From: Laccaria trichodermophora | Taxonomy: Eukaryota; Basidiomycota; Agaricomycetes; Agaricales; Hydnangiaceae | Direction: 5' to 3' | Assembly: GCA_018417955.1 (NCBI GenBank) | Contig: JACTVC010000012.1 | Coordinates: 1,116,001 to 1,180,000 of the forward strand | DNA: 64,000 nucleotides | In this document: positions 45,597 through 57,048 of the stretch, piece by piece | Layout of the letters: each line of letters begins with the position of its first letter | How positions within the stretch are numbered: position 1 is the stretch's first letter | Translations under genes and position numbers: made by a program | The notes under the pieces: model-generated | Database searches by the model: none | What the model was told of the DNA's origin: nothing | What the model saw: only the letters and a program-made list of their open reading frames with translations

Positions 45597-46891
45597 TAGT
45601 GCTTGGAAGTCCAGTCCCAAGACTGGAAAAAGACCGAGACTGGACTGGACCAAGACTGCTGAAGACCGGAAATTCCCAGGACCGTCAAAGACTGCAACCG
45701 CGGTCCGGTCTTCGGTCTCTAACGATTTCGGAAATTTAAAGACCGACAAAAGACCGGTCTAACCGGTCTTAACCGGTCTTTAAGTACCAGAACTTGTAAC
45801 CAAACAAAACTCGTGAACAAATAGAATTCACAAACACAAATGCTCTCTTCCCACCCTTTCCCACCACCCCTTCCTGACCATCGCCTCGCATCGTGAGTGC
45901 CTGCCATGGGCTAAACGACACTCACGCCCACACATCGACCGCCACCTCACACGCTGGAGGCTCAGCTACAACACCCACATGGCCACGACACGCCACAGCC
46001 TCCACGACGACCCCCCCTACTGCTGCACCTGAACGAGCGCCTGTGACGTCTAACTGCCACATTGCTGACAGCGACGTGGCAAAGAGCATTTGTTATTCTG
46101 GGTTATTCTGTGGTAAGCACCCCACCATCCCTTTATCATCCCTCACATCAATCCCAGTGCCACGTCGCCAGACGATGAATGTGACTGCCCACCACCCACC
46201 TCGGTGATCAACGATCGCCCACATCCCACCACCCACCACCAAGATCTGGCGACGACCATGACGGACCCCTCGCCTACCACAATTGCCAACTCCCTCCAAG
46301 GTGCCACGTCGCTGTCAGCGACGTGGCAACCAAACGACGAACGCCGATAGCATCGTTCGTCATTTCATTACACGGTAAGCACCTCCACCTTCCTCCTAAC
46401 CCAGCTTGCTAATGATGACCCCACCCCACCACACGGCACAACCAGGCAGCAGGTACGCGACGCACCGGCAACGATGACTACGAACACGGTCCCACCTGCA
46501 TCCGAACCACCTTGCTCGACTGAGGATGATGCAAAGAATAGGAGATGGGCGATGATGGACAACAACAAGGATGCCTGAGTGCTGCCCTGCCCCCCTGTCC
46601 CCCCTCATTCACTCTCATGTATGTAGTACTTGTATATGTAGTAAATTAGATACATATGTTCCCTATGTTAGTCACTCCGAGACCGGTCCAAGACTGGTTG
46701 TCAACCAGTTGAGACCGAAACTGGTTAAGACCAGTCTCTCAACCGTAAAAAACCGACAAAAACTGCACTGAACCGGTTGATGTTGGTTCAGTCCAGTTTT
46801 TCAAGGTTCTTTAACCTGCGAGGACTGGTCTTGGTCCCGGTCTTGTCAAAATTTGACAAAAGACCAGACCGGACTGGACTTCCAAGCACTA
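45597..46891. mobile_element. Palindrome-array element e, non-autonomous
   Basis: Inverted tips TAGTGCTTGGAAGTCCAGTC (45597-45616, and reverse ending 46891). Arrays of AGACCGGTCTTAACCGGTC-type units are at 45615-45785 and 46678-46885. The GC-rich interior holds two conserved hairpin blocks (46042-46115 and 46302-46379). No transposase. It separates two pieces of copia LTR. Confidence 0.75.
46302..46379 (+). repeat. Conserved hairpin core in element e
   Basis: First hairpin GCCACGTCGCT / AGCGACGTGGC (11-base stem, 3-base loop), then AACCAAAC, then GACGAACG / CGTTCGTC, then GGTAAGC. Compare 9680-9735 and the minus strand of 16808-16856. Confidence 0.75.
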
Positions 46892-47005
46892 ACTCTCAGT
46901 CCCCCTTATATACTACAAACATATGTAACTAGAATGTTGCTAGAATGTACTACAAATTACTACATACAACGTGAACGTGCTTCATAAGATGAGTGCATGC
47001 GGGTG
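46892..47005 (-). mobile_element. Second copia LTR fragment
   Basis: Matches 45309-45409 of the first LTR, with an 11-base internal duplication, starting exactly at the right tip of element e. Confidence 0.75.
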
Positions 47006-47528
47006 TATGTGCAGACTCAGGGAGCGATAGTGGGGAAGTGGGTGATGGTTACGAAGACAAAGTCCCAAAATTCAAACTAGCGAAGTTCAACATCAGTCAC
47101 ATGGCATGATGTTCCGACCTCAGCCGAACGTATCTGATGGTCACATGACACTCTTCCGACACCCAAAGTCACAAAATCCATTGGTGACTTCGGTTTTATT
47201 CAAGTTTCATCTCTTGATTACTTGCGATATGGTCCAGAAGTGTTTGCATTCGTCAAGAGCTGAGAAGACTATGATATGGGAATTTTTTTCCCCATTACAC
47301 TATCTCATAATTGTAAAAAAATGATATATATATAATTTTATCCAGCTACGAGACTGGAGTAATCTGCATGTATCCTCGCGAGGAGCACACAAGGATTGCG
47401 ACGGATTGTGAGGAATTGTGATCTGCCATCATCTGACAAATATCTCGTGAGAAATAAAAGGTCATATCAGGAATTCACCGGTTTGCTGATGGACTGAGAC
47501 ATGGAACATCCTCACTGTTCCACCCAAC
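47006..47528. other. No gene seen; 5' flank of paralog B
   Basis: From about 47494 the flank (CTGAGACATGGAACATCC...) matches the 5' flanks of paralogs A and C. Confidence 0.5.
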
Positions 47529-48381
47529 ATGGCCGACCTCGAAAGATCTTCTAAGCCTGTTTCCCAGTGGACCAATAAAGAGCTCCTGGCTTTCAACATT
47601 CGAATAGAAGACGCTGGAGTTGAGGCCTTTTTCAATATCCCTCAGCTCCCCCCACCAACGGCTTCTACATCAATTTTGGATAATCTTGACGAGCCACCTG
47701 AACCTTTACTCGATGTGGACCGTCTATTCTTCGCTTATAAATGGTCAACAGGATTGCCGGGTTCCAACATTGATTTCACTATGTACCTCTTAAGAGTCTT
47801 AAACTATGAAAGCGGACGTCGCCTGCTCGGTGTCCGGTCAAAGAATCCCTTGCTCATGGCTGGTCGGCGCATCATTGCAAATATTGATTTGTTCCTAATG
47901 AAAGTAGATGAAGATGAGTATCTCTTGATCGTTCACGAGGACAAGGTGAGTTGTTAAACTGGTACATTTCCAAGGTTGACTGTGCTATTGTTAGCACCCA
48001 AAGCAAGATCCCGAAGCACAAGTCATCGCAAAGGCAATCGCCGCCTTCGATCGCGATAACAATCGACGCGTGGAATCAGGTTTACAACGCCTGCCGGACA
48101 AGGACATCTGTGCTATCGTCATGAAACGCACTGCACCCATCTTTTATCGCGTTCATGTTACGACAGCACTTGTTGATGCCCTTGCCGCGGCAACCTATCC
48201 ACAGGAAGAAACAGTGGTCCTGAGGTTTATTCCACCTGTCCCGAACCAGGAACTGTACAAAACGGAAGGAATGCATCCGCTGGCCAATCGGCGTTCTGTC
48301 TTCCAATGCCTCGAAGCCCTCAAGGGAGTTTTAGTACGTCTTTTTCCAGCAGGGAAAAAATTGCATCTCACATGTTTCTGA
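47529..48381 (+). CDS. Small PD-(D/E)XK-like protein, paralog B, 267 residues
   Basis: Exons 47529-47945 and 47995-48381. Motifs GRRIIANIDLFLM and LLIVHEDK, then HPKQDPEAQVIAKAIAAF. The middle segment (47740-47790) diverges most between copies, while the C-terminal VLRFIPPVPNQELY block is nearly identical. The possible third-exon acceptor seen in copy A is CACATG here, so translation probably stops at 48379-48381. Confidence 0.65.
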
Positions 48382-48607
48382 AGGGATATGTGTAGATCAC
48401 AATCGAAGGAAAGGAAATTCTGTTGGTAAATTACGGGTTCTTTTTATCATTCGCTGAATTGAAGTTGCAGCGTACTGGAAGTATAGTCAATGAAAAGTAA
48501 TACGTATGCTACAAAACCTGTTTGAAATAAAGGACATCTCCTTTGATCCCACCCTTTCTTTGAAAGCACTGACTGAGACATGGAACACCCTCACTGCTTC
48601 ACTCAAC

Positions 48608-49487
48608 ATGGCCGACCTCGAAAGATCTGCTAAGCGTGTTTCCCAGTGGACTAATAATGAGCTCTTAGCTTTCAACATTCGAGTAGAAGACGCTGGAGTT
48701 GACGCGTTTTTCAATATCCCTCAGCTCCCCCCACCAACGGCTTCTGCAACAATTTTGGATAATCTTGACGAGCCACCTGGGCCTTTGCTCACAAACGACC
48801 GTCTATTCTTTACTTATAAACGCCATGCAGAAGACCCGCTCTCCCTCATTGAGTTTCCTATGATTCTTTTGAGAAACTTAGGATATGAAAACGGACATCA
48901 CCTGTTCGGTCTCTGGGCAAAGGATCCCTTGCTCATGGCTGGTCGGCGCATCATTGCAAACACCGACCTGTTCCTGATGACTATTGATAAACCCCATGAG
49001 GTTATCTTGATCGTTCACCAGGATAAGGTGAGTTGTTGAACTGGTACCTTTCTGAGGCTGAATGTACTGTGGTCAGCACTCAAACCAAGATCCCGAAGCA
49101 CAAGCCATCGCAAAGGCAATCGCCGCTTTCGACTGCAATAATAATAAACGCGTGAAATCAGGTTTGCCACGCTTGCCGGCCAAGGAAATCTGTGCTATCG
49201 TCATAAGACGCACTGCGTTCATCTTGTATCGCGTTCATGTTACGACAGCACTTGTTGATGCCCTTGCCGCGGCAACCTATCCACAGGAAGAAACAGTGGT
49301 CCTGAGGTTCATTCCACCTGTCCCGAACCAGGAATCCTACAGAATGGAAGGAATGGACCCGCTGGCCAATCGACGTTCTGTCTTTCAATGCCTCGAAGCC
49401 TTCAAGGGAGTTATAGTACGTCTTTTGCTTGTGGGAGAAACTTGCATCTCACGTATTTCTGAAGGGATGTGTGTAAATCTCAACTGA
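48608..49487 (+). CDS. Small PD-(D/E)XK-like protein, paralog C, 276 residues, E-to-Q in motif
   Basis: Exons 48608-49027 and 49077-49487. Same layout as A and B, GRRIIANTDLFLM conserved. The E-x-K motif reads LIVHQDK, that is Q instead of E. The C-terminus is longer and different after the VFQCLEAFKGVIV point because of small changes. If the E binds metal, this copy may be inactive or use another residue (inference). Confidence 0.65.
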
Positions 49488-49923
49488 AGGAAAGGGAGTT
49501 CTGTTGGTAGATTGCCAGGTCTTTCTATCATTCGCTGGAAGTACACTACCTGCTTGAATGAAGGACATCCAACTTTTTCAATGAAATGGAAGAGACACAT
49601 TTCTGGGCGTCTGATGCACTTGAAGGTTGCTTGAAGGAAGATCTTCACGACGTACGCAAGTTAGTTCAGGGAAATAATGTAAGGTATCTGTTTGGTCCAT
49701 CTGTCGAGCTGACATGCCAAGCGTCAAATCTTGTCAAATTCGGCAGGATGTCCTGATCATATTTTACTACACTTTTTAAGTAATATACATGCTCGAAATA
49801 TGTCCATCCTAGCGAGTGTCCAAGGCCTTGAACAATTATAAGCATCCTCCTAAGATCCCACAAAATAGCACGTCCAAGCGCGCGTCAGACGTATATCTCC
49901 CAGCGATAAGCGCATCCCTAATC
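49488..49923. other. No gene seen
   Basis: The first 100 bases resemble the 3' flanks of paralogs A and B; the rest is unique spacer. Confidence 0.5.
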
Positions 49924-51710
49924 CTACCACATCCCCAATACATCACAGACAGCCCCAGCGACCCAAGTAACACTAACCCCTAGAAGAACCCACGCGCCCA
50001 CGTCCCATACAATCCGTTTCCGGAATTGGCGTTTCTGCAACGCCCTTTCCTTGCGTAGGAGGAGGTCGTCATGGACTGCGCGAGGACTTGCATTCGGCGT
50101 AGGGGGCAACGAGGTTTGTGAATGGGATGGGGTCTGTAAGAGTGGTGTACGTGGTACGACGATGGCGAGTGGGCGTTTGAATATGTGGATCGAGATGTGA
50201 AAGAAGGCGGGGAGGAAGTAGGTGCTCGTGAGAGTCATAACGACAAGAACTATATTGAGGATAGTTGATGCGTCGGGCGGAGAGAGGGCGAGAAGGATGA
50301 CGATGATGAGGATAAGGGTGCGTGAGATGTTGAATATAGCTGTGCGTGCTATTCTCTCTGGGAGAGGAAGCGCGGGAGTAGTTACAATCAGGGCGGGGAT
50401 TCCAAGCATGAGAGTAGCGGAGCTTAGAGAGGCACTGATGATTTGTAGAGTGTGCGGGGTTGCAATTCCCTGTGGGAGGAATGGGGACATCTTAACGTAA
50501 TGAACATGTGAGAAAATGAAGAGGAAAACAAGGGACTTACCGTTGCAGGTGTGCTAGGGAAGGCAGCAAATAGTACGGCCGGAAGGAGCAGCAGCATAGC
50601 AGTGACCACGGAGAAGAGGGAGAGCACTCGAAATGACCGGGCCCGTGGTGTCTTTGCCGTGGTAATTTGATATGGAACGCTTTTCAATGAAGCATAGAGG
50701 GGAAGGGTAGAGGACGCGCAGAAGGCAAAGGAAATCGTAGCTACCATCCCTTAGCCTTGAGAAACACTTAAAAGGAAGAAAAGCACAACTCACAGGTAAC
50801 TTGCAAGAACTTTCCGCCTGCAATCCAGGACGCACCAGTCCCCAGCAACCCTTGACTGTGTGCAATAGCAATGCAACCTAACCACGATAGATACGTCCCT
50901 ATAGAGAGCCAGTTTGTGTACACAACCTTCTTCGACGCTAGCGTCTCGGCGGACGAAAGGTAAGAGAGAACCAAGGCGAACGGGATAGTGAGGATAAGTC
51001 GAGTTATATGAGGGCCCAATTTCGTTGATATGAAAGGGAGTAATATGTCGATAGATTCTAAAGAATTCCATGAGGCTCGTTTAGCGCCCAAGATGGCAGA
51101 ACTCACGACGCAAGTACATTGAGGCCGTCAGAACGCTTAGCAGTCCAGTGCCCGCCCGGACAACATATCGCAATATCTCCCTCCGCCGATCCTTCCCTCT
51201 GCCTTTGGCGAATGCATCAAGTACGATGTCCGTCAGGTCCGCCTTTCGTAGATAGCGAGCCAGCATGTACCATAGTTGTCTCGTAAGCGCAGATAATGCC
51301 GCAAAAACCAACAAAGATGAAAGGCCATACTTGAGAGGCAACTGAGCGTTGATAATACTCAAAGCTCCGAGTTTGAGATAGGGAGTGAGGAGGTAGAGGA
51401 AGACAATTGATGGCGGGAGCGGTGGAATTGACGCCTTTCGTATTTCGAAGATTGGACTAACAAGCTCATCCCCCTGGTCTTCGTCGTCGGAGAAATCAAA
51501 TGGAGTATCGTCCTCGTCCGGTTCGCGGACTAGAATAAGGGGGGCGGAGGAATCAAGGGCTGAGAGTGCTGCGGTTGGGCTGTTTGGGGCTGACGCAAAG
51601 CTTCCAGAGCTCGAGATTGACAGACGCCGATTTTGAGTTCTGTCGTCGTCGTCGGAAGGCATGATGAGGGCCGCTGGCCTGATGCGACTGGGAGCGGGGG
51701 GAGCAGCCAT
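49924..51710 (-). CDS. Multi-pass membrane protein, about 11 TM segments
   Basis: Start chosen at ATG 51710 (MAAPPAPSRIRPAAL). A polar, Ser/Asp-rich head (about 100 residues with DEDDTPFDFSDDEDQ) precedes the membrane part. Hydrophobic segments include SIVFLYLLTPYLKLGALSI, LRYVVRAGTGLLSVLTAS, ITRLILTIPFALVLSYL, FAFCASSTLPLYASL, ILIIVILLAL and WVLLGVSVTWVAGAV. Long acidic head plus about 11 TM resembles fungal vacuolar amino acid transporters of the AAAP type, but I see no diagnostic motif. Introns are near 51107-51062, 50800-50745 and 50540-50490. Confidence 0.6.
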
Positions 51711-52128
51711 GACCGTCGCTTGTGCGTTATCCGCTCGATTATGGCGGGGGAAACGGGCATAAACACCGTCACGGTCAAAAATCCGCACGCTCGCTCACGG
51801 CATTCTTTCCGTTCAAGCTCCACTTTACAGAGTTGTACGCTCATTCGTGACTTCAAAACGCCACCCTGTGGCAATAGCATGTCAGCGTTATCACACACGC
51901 GGTTGGTGCATGAGGTACCGCAGCTGAAGTCGTGGATGTAGGAATGTCAAAGCTCAGAGCAAACCTCCCTCCCAACTCCGAGGAAAAACAAAAAAAAACA
52001 GAACGATGGGGATTTACATGAATGATGTTAGATTTTACACATACAAATGGTGCATACTTCGTGTGATCATGATTTACAGAAAAAAAGACATTAAATCCCT
52101 CGCTGTCGCCGAGCATTGAGAGATAGGT
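51711..52128. other. Intergenic, no gene seen
   Basis: Spacer between the membrane-protein start and the cutinase stop. Confidence 0.4.
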
Positions 52129-52938
52129 TCATCCACCGATTTGCTGAACGATGAAATCGACGGCAGCAGTCTGATACCTGGTGAGGTAGGACGTGTGAAC
52201 GCTCACTACGGCACCAGAATCACAAAAGGGGTCGCCAGTATCGCACCAGGACTGAATGCGGGGCTGGAGCGTGACGCTATACTGCTGGTTCGACTGACGT
52301 GGAAAGAGGCCCGCGCGTTTGGAGGTGCCTTTATCGAAAGGCTGATTAGGGACGTGGCGGGGGTCGCCCATTTGGACAATCGCCACGACTGTCGGCGGGG
52401 TCAGAAAGATGCCAGGGAAATTACAGGAGAGACACGAACCTTTGTCAGAGATAGCAGCGGCTACTGGAGGCGTTGCAGCGCCGAGGCCAGAGACTCCTCC
52501 TCCTCCAGCAACGGCGTCCCCAATGATATGCGCTCCCTGTGAGAGCGGACAGAAAATTAAAGCACTTTACAAAAAGTCAGACAATTAATTGAGAGTTACC
52601 TGGGAGTATCCGACAAGGACGATCTTCTGATTGGGGCAGGCAGCAACCTGCTTCTGGAGGAGAGTGATGGTGGCAGACGTCCCGCGAGCGGAGCTGCTAG
52701 CATAGCCAAGGAGGGCAGCGGGGTAGTCGACCGCAGCGGTGGAAATGGTCTGCTGGCTGGTGCTCTGGACCTGAGTTACTACTGCGCCAATATGGCCTGC
52801 ACCAGGGGCCTCATTGGACCCGCGGGCAGCGATGATGTGCACGGCGGCGCAAGGAGTCGCGGGGGCCGCAATGGGGATCGCAACCGCGACATGAAATGAA
52901 GCCGCAAGAGCAAAGGTAGATAACACTCTGGAGAACAT
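52129..52938 (-). CDS. Cutinase-family esterase (CE5), secreted, 248 residues
   Basis: Serine esterase acting on cutin or acetylated xylan outside the cell. Exons 52938-52600 and 52536-52129, with the 63-base intron splitting the nucleophile motif GYSQ|G. The N-terminus is a typical signal peptide (VLSTFALAASFHVAVAI). Then come AAVHIIAARGSNEAPGAGH, GYSQGAHIIGDA (Ser), SWCDTGDPFCDSG (Asp) and SVHTSYL (His), so the triad is complete. Cys pairs fit the family disulfides. Cutinase versus acetylxylan esterase cannot be decided from motifs. Confidence 0.85.
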
Positions 52939-53861
52939 GCTGACGCCTACCGGAACTTGTTTTTCCGTTTGACTCTATGTCTTATACCCAGCAACGCAGC
53001 CGTGAACGAAAAAAGAATCCGATACATTAATGATAGCAGAGCTGATGACTGTAAGACGCGTCGAAGTTTTGGGGCGCCTCGAGGAAAGAATCCTTGTGAG
53101 TAATTGTCGGAATGACCTCCACGAGGGTCTGATTGAACAAAAAAAGAGTATTTGCTCCGTCAGGTGGTTTGGTCCTCTGCGTTGAAGTCTCTGCATGGCG
53201 ATTGATCTTCCGGAGGCTTGACCGTTTATGGGAGAGCGGATGACAGAGCGAATACCCCGACGAGATTCATGGCGGTAGGCAACGCATGGCCAGTTAGATC
53301 ATGCGACCAGGACTAATGTGCTACTTCGACAGTCCAGGAGCTGCAAGGCAAACGTAGCAACCCCTGCTTCTAGTTGGTTACGCATCTGGACGCACACTTT
53401 TCAGCGACTTCCACAGCGACCCATAGATAATTTTTATGGAAACGACGAGGAGATAAAACTCCGTTACCTTGGCCCTGGCCCTCGGGTAGGTGGTCGATCG
53501 AAAGAGAGGAATCAGTCCTATAGTAGCCCTCAAGAGCCTTGTTGAAGATGACTCGCAGCAATTTAGATATCACCAGTAGACGTTGATGTTTGCAGAAATC
53601 CCCTGGTCTGGTGATTAGAAGCCAAGCCACGAGAATAAACCAGATTATACAGGCTTCGCCGGAGCAGTTTGACCTGGAGGACACTTTTATAGTCAAGGGG
53701 GAAGAGAGAAATCATCTGACTTGGTGCCTCGTGGTTGGAGATTGTCACGCGTCGTTTGTGATCATTTTGTCAAAGCGTTTACATCTTGAATCCCATGAAC
53801 ACGCCTTGTGTTCTGTGCTCGGAAAGCGATTTTCTGGCGCGTCAACTGAGATTTTTGCTTG
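52939..53861. other. Intergenic, divergent promoters of the cutinase and homeodomain genes
   Basis: About 920 bases; open frames here show no domain and no repeats were seen. Confidence 0.45.
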
Positions 53862-55463
53862 ATGGATGCGACCAACTCGGTTCCGACCGCCAAAAGAGTC
53901 GCAATTAGGGCCAGCTCTTCTCAACTAAAAATTCTACGAAGCGCGTTCGCGAAATCTCAGGCTGTGAGCTCCGGAGAGCTCAAAGAGCTCAAAGAAAAAA
54001 CTGGACTGTACGTTGTTGCGTCACTATTTGTGACTTTTATTCGACATATCCTTCTATTTCCTATGCACCGTAGCCCGGAAAAATGGATCTACAATTGGTA
54101 TGGTAGGGAACGGAAGAAAACGCGTGAAACTGCTGTTGCTGCACCCGACCAAGTTGATATCACCAAGCCGCCTAGCTCAGATGCTCCCATGTCACCACTG
54201 GAGATCCGCGACGTCAAGATAGAACATCGAGATGCCAACCTCCCCAGGTCTTCTTCCTTTCGTGTAATCGCGGATGTTTCTGCTACTGGCGAACCTAGCA
54301 CTAGTGCTCAAGAATTAGATAAGGCACCTCCGAAGAAAAAGGCTCGTAAACGAAATCCGAAGAAAGCTGCAGTCTTGGATCTAAAAGCTGACTCCGCCTT
54401 TTCTGATGGTCCACTACGTTATACCCCGGTTGGAGACCAAGTTTTGCTACCCAGTCCCGAAATTCCCCGCACTCAAACTTCCACCCTGCAAGGTGATATC
54501 CCTTGTCAACGTGAACCCGCATCTTTTCTGCGCATGATGCCTCCTCCCATGCGTTCGCCATTGATACAAACACCTATCAGCAATCAATTGAACGTAATTC
54601 CCACGGCAACTCCTCCCAGGTCAGCGTTGGCTCAACGCGAATCCTTGTTTTTGCTCCAAACCCGGTCCCATCAAGCTCTTCAATCCAATGCTGCTGTCAT
54701 TCCATCTCCTGTCGCTGTCCAGGTTTCGGCCGCCTCACGACCAGTTCCAGTCAATCGTCGATCAAGAAAACGAAAATTGCGGGGTGAAGGCCCAACTCTA
54801 AATTGCTCAGACTTCCAACATTACAGCGTTGATAATCTCTCGTCTCGATCTGCACATCAAGCCACCTCACGCATCGTCAACGCTTCCGATTCTGCTGCAC
54901 TTAATTCTGATTCTCCCTTGACGCTCATCCAGCCTGATGCTCAAGGTACCGTCGACAAAGGCTCGGGTCACTACCGCTCCCATACTTGGACGTCCCCTTT
55001 TCCTAATGAAAAACCTGCCGAGGCTTTGTCTGTCGCTCCTGGAAGATCTTCACATCCTCATGGTTTGCCTTTGCCTCTGAAAGACGCTATGGTGTGCTTC
55101 CTTGGCATATGGGACGATATACCTCTGACCATATGTTTGCAGGCAAGCTACGACTTTCCTTATAGAAATATGCACCCCTTACCGAGCTATCCTTCTTGTT
55201 CCGAGTTTCGCGCATATGTCCCGACTCCCTTCATGCTGGCCGACGTGTTGGATCCTACAACTGCACCTCTCAAATATCTTACTGACCTCCTGGAGCCCTT
55301 CAAGAATGAAGACGGAATTTACTCGGGGCTTATGGACGACGAGAAGCGTGATTCTGTACTTAACACCTTGTTGGACGAAGAACTGGAGGCGCGAGATCCA
55401 TTCCGGGCTGCGATGGGGTTGGTGATGGCTTCTAAACTTGGCTTGAAGTGGGATTATATTTGA
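53862..55463 (+). CDS. Homeodomain protein, 494 residues
   Basis: Exons 53862-54007, 54074-55091 and 55143-55463. The homeodomain is at about residues 17-65: SSQLKILRSAFAKSQ for helix 1, then TGLPEKWIYNWYGRERKK after splicing, a divergent W.xN.xxRxRKK recognition helix. The rest is low-complexity, Pro/Ser-rich, with a basic KKKARKRNPKK cluster (nuclear signal) and a conserved-looking C-terminus (FMLADVLDPTTAPLKYLTDLL). Both introns (66 and 51 bases) are multiples of three without stops, so retention would keep the frame. Likely a transcription factor; no neighbour suggests the mating-type locus. Confidence 0.7.
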   Translation: MDATNSVPTAKRVAIRASSSQLKILRSAFAKSQAVSSGELKELKEKTGLYVVASLFVTFIRHILLFPMHRSPEKWIYNWYGRERKKTRETAVAAPDQVDITKPPSSDAPMSPLEIRDVKIEHRDANLPRSSSFRVIADVSATGEPSTSAQELDKAPPKKKARKRNPKKAAVLDLKADSAFSDGPLRYTPVGDQVLLPSPEIPRTQTSTLQGDIPCQREPASFLRMMPPPMRSPLIQTPISNQLNVIPTATPPRSALAQRESLFLLQTRSHQALQSNAAVIPSPVAVQVSAASRPVPVNRRSRKRKLRGEGPTLNCSDFQHYSVDNLSSRSAHQATSRIVNASDSAALNSDSPLTLIQPDAQGTVDKGSGHYRSHTWTSPFPNEKPAEALSVAPGRSSHPHGLPLPLKDAMVCFLGIWDDIPLTICLQASYDFPYRNMHPLPSYPSCSEFRAYVPTPFMLADVLDPTTAPLKYLTDLLEPFKNEDGIYSGLMDDEKRDSVLNTLLDEELEARDPFRAAMGLVMASKLGLKWDYI

Positions 55464-55625
55464 TGTAGATATTGCATTCCGCGTCGTCAGTAAGTATGTA
55501 TATCATTTGGAGTGTCAATGTGTAAATTCGACGTCATCAAGCGCGCCGGTCTGACCCGTGTTCAAAATCCAACGACAAGTCTCACGGCGTACAGTTGACC
55601 GCGTCCTCCACTCCACCCCTTCACC
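55464..55625. other. Intergenic spacer
   Basis: 162 bases, contains the promoter of the next gene; C/T-rich just before 55626. Confidence 0.4.
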
Positions 55626-56645
55626 ATGTCAGCTCGTCTCGCACGGACAACGCTATCGTCGGCGGCTCGTCGCGTTAATGCGTCCTCCGTAGGACGCGTT
55701 GCCAGACGGAATATGTCCTCTGAATCGACAGCATCACATGGTGCCACAACCAAATCGAGCGACACCCCCTGGATCGTATGTGCAATATCCTTTTGCTACC
55801 GCCCATAACGACGGTATGTATTGACTATTCCATTGCCTTAGATTGGCTCTGCGTTGTTCTTTGGGCCACTTGTGGGTCTCCCGTTTACCGCGTCATCAAA
55901 CCCAAGTTCTGTCTGACGCGCTGTCCTACCTTTTCTTCCCCTCTACCAGTTCCTGTACCTGGTATCGCCTAGTGGAAGAAAGGCTACCCAGGCCCACACT
56001 GTGCACGATGACGTTCGCGACTTCCCTGCCATCAAGCTGAAGGACCCGTGGCACCACCCCGCTACTCCACCTGTGGCCGTTGAAAAAGAGGAGGAAGCGC
56101 CCGTACAGATTATGACGGATGACGAGGGCACGCCAGCGAATGTCGCTTCGTCGATCGCATTGGCTACGGTGAGTGATTCAAGCTGTTGAACTATGCATGA
56201 GGATGCTAACGCGATATTTTTTGTTTGAACAGGAGAGCGACGTTCCAAAAGCTGCGGAATCGGTGAGTTGGCCCCTTGTATCTTCACCTGTCACTGACAT
56301 TCAGCATATATGCGCTCAGTCGGAAGCAAGTGCTGAGCTTGCAGTAGCTGCTAAGAGTGAAGCTGAAGACACCGTAGGTTTTCCAGCCCTCTAGAGTTTC
56401 CGCTGTGTTGATGAGGTCTATATGATTGTTAGACTCCCGCCACTGGGGAAGCCACGCCATCTGCTGGAGAAAGCTCAAGCGATACGTCGGGCACTTTTCA
56501 GAAAAGCGGCGAGGAGGGTCCCACTAATTTGAAGGCCCCGAGGGAAGCTGCAAAGGTTTGTCGCGTTAAAACGTATCAGTTTGGGCTTGCTCATCTGGGT
56601 TTCGTTTAGAAGGGAGTCACACCCAAAGAGCATGCTGATGCGTAA
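55626..56645 (+). CDS. Mitochondrial-targeted protein of unknown function
   Basis: Starts at ATG 55626. The head MSARLARTTLSSAARRV is an Arg/Ser-rich amphipathic presequence. After the first intron, IGSALFFGPLFLYLVSP (split by an intron of about 67 bases) is one TM segment. Then comes a polar region (HTVHDDVRDFPAIKLKDPWHH) and an Ala/Glu-rich low-complexity tail spread over several tiny exons, ending GVTPKEHADA at 56643-56645. Probably an inner-membrane small protein; I recognise no domain. A decayed copy of its 3' part lies at 57049-57115. Confidence 0.55.
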
Positions 56646-57048
56646 AACGAGTAATTGAATAACTCGACTAGAACTCTCTTTTGATAGATATTCGCGAGAT
56701 TGAATGCACCAATAGCCGTAACGGCTGCTTGCGCGAATTTGTACAAATCATACACACTGAAGTTTGAACGAAGGCCTCAATGGCACCTTGATCACCTTCA
56801 TGAACGGCAATGAAATGGGACCACCGGCGAATCTTGAAGCCTGACGGAACTGTTCTGACCTATCTTTGCGCTAAGCTTGACATAAATAAACTCCGAGCCT
56901 ATCTCACTACCGAAGGCCTGACGGAACATTCATTGTCGACATCAATCCTCTCCAATACAAAAAACTTTTCTTCATTGACTTGAATTTGTAGCTCATCCTC
57001 GACCTCGCCCGTTATCTCATATTTCTGCTTCAAGCGATTCATCGAGTA

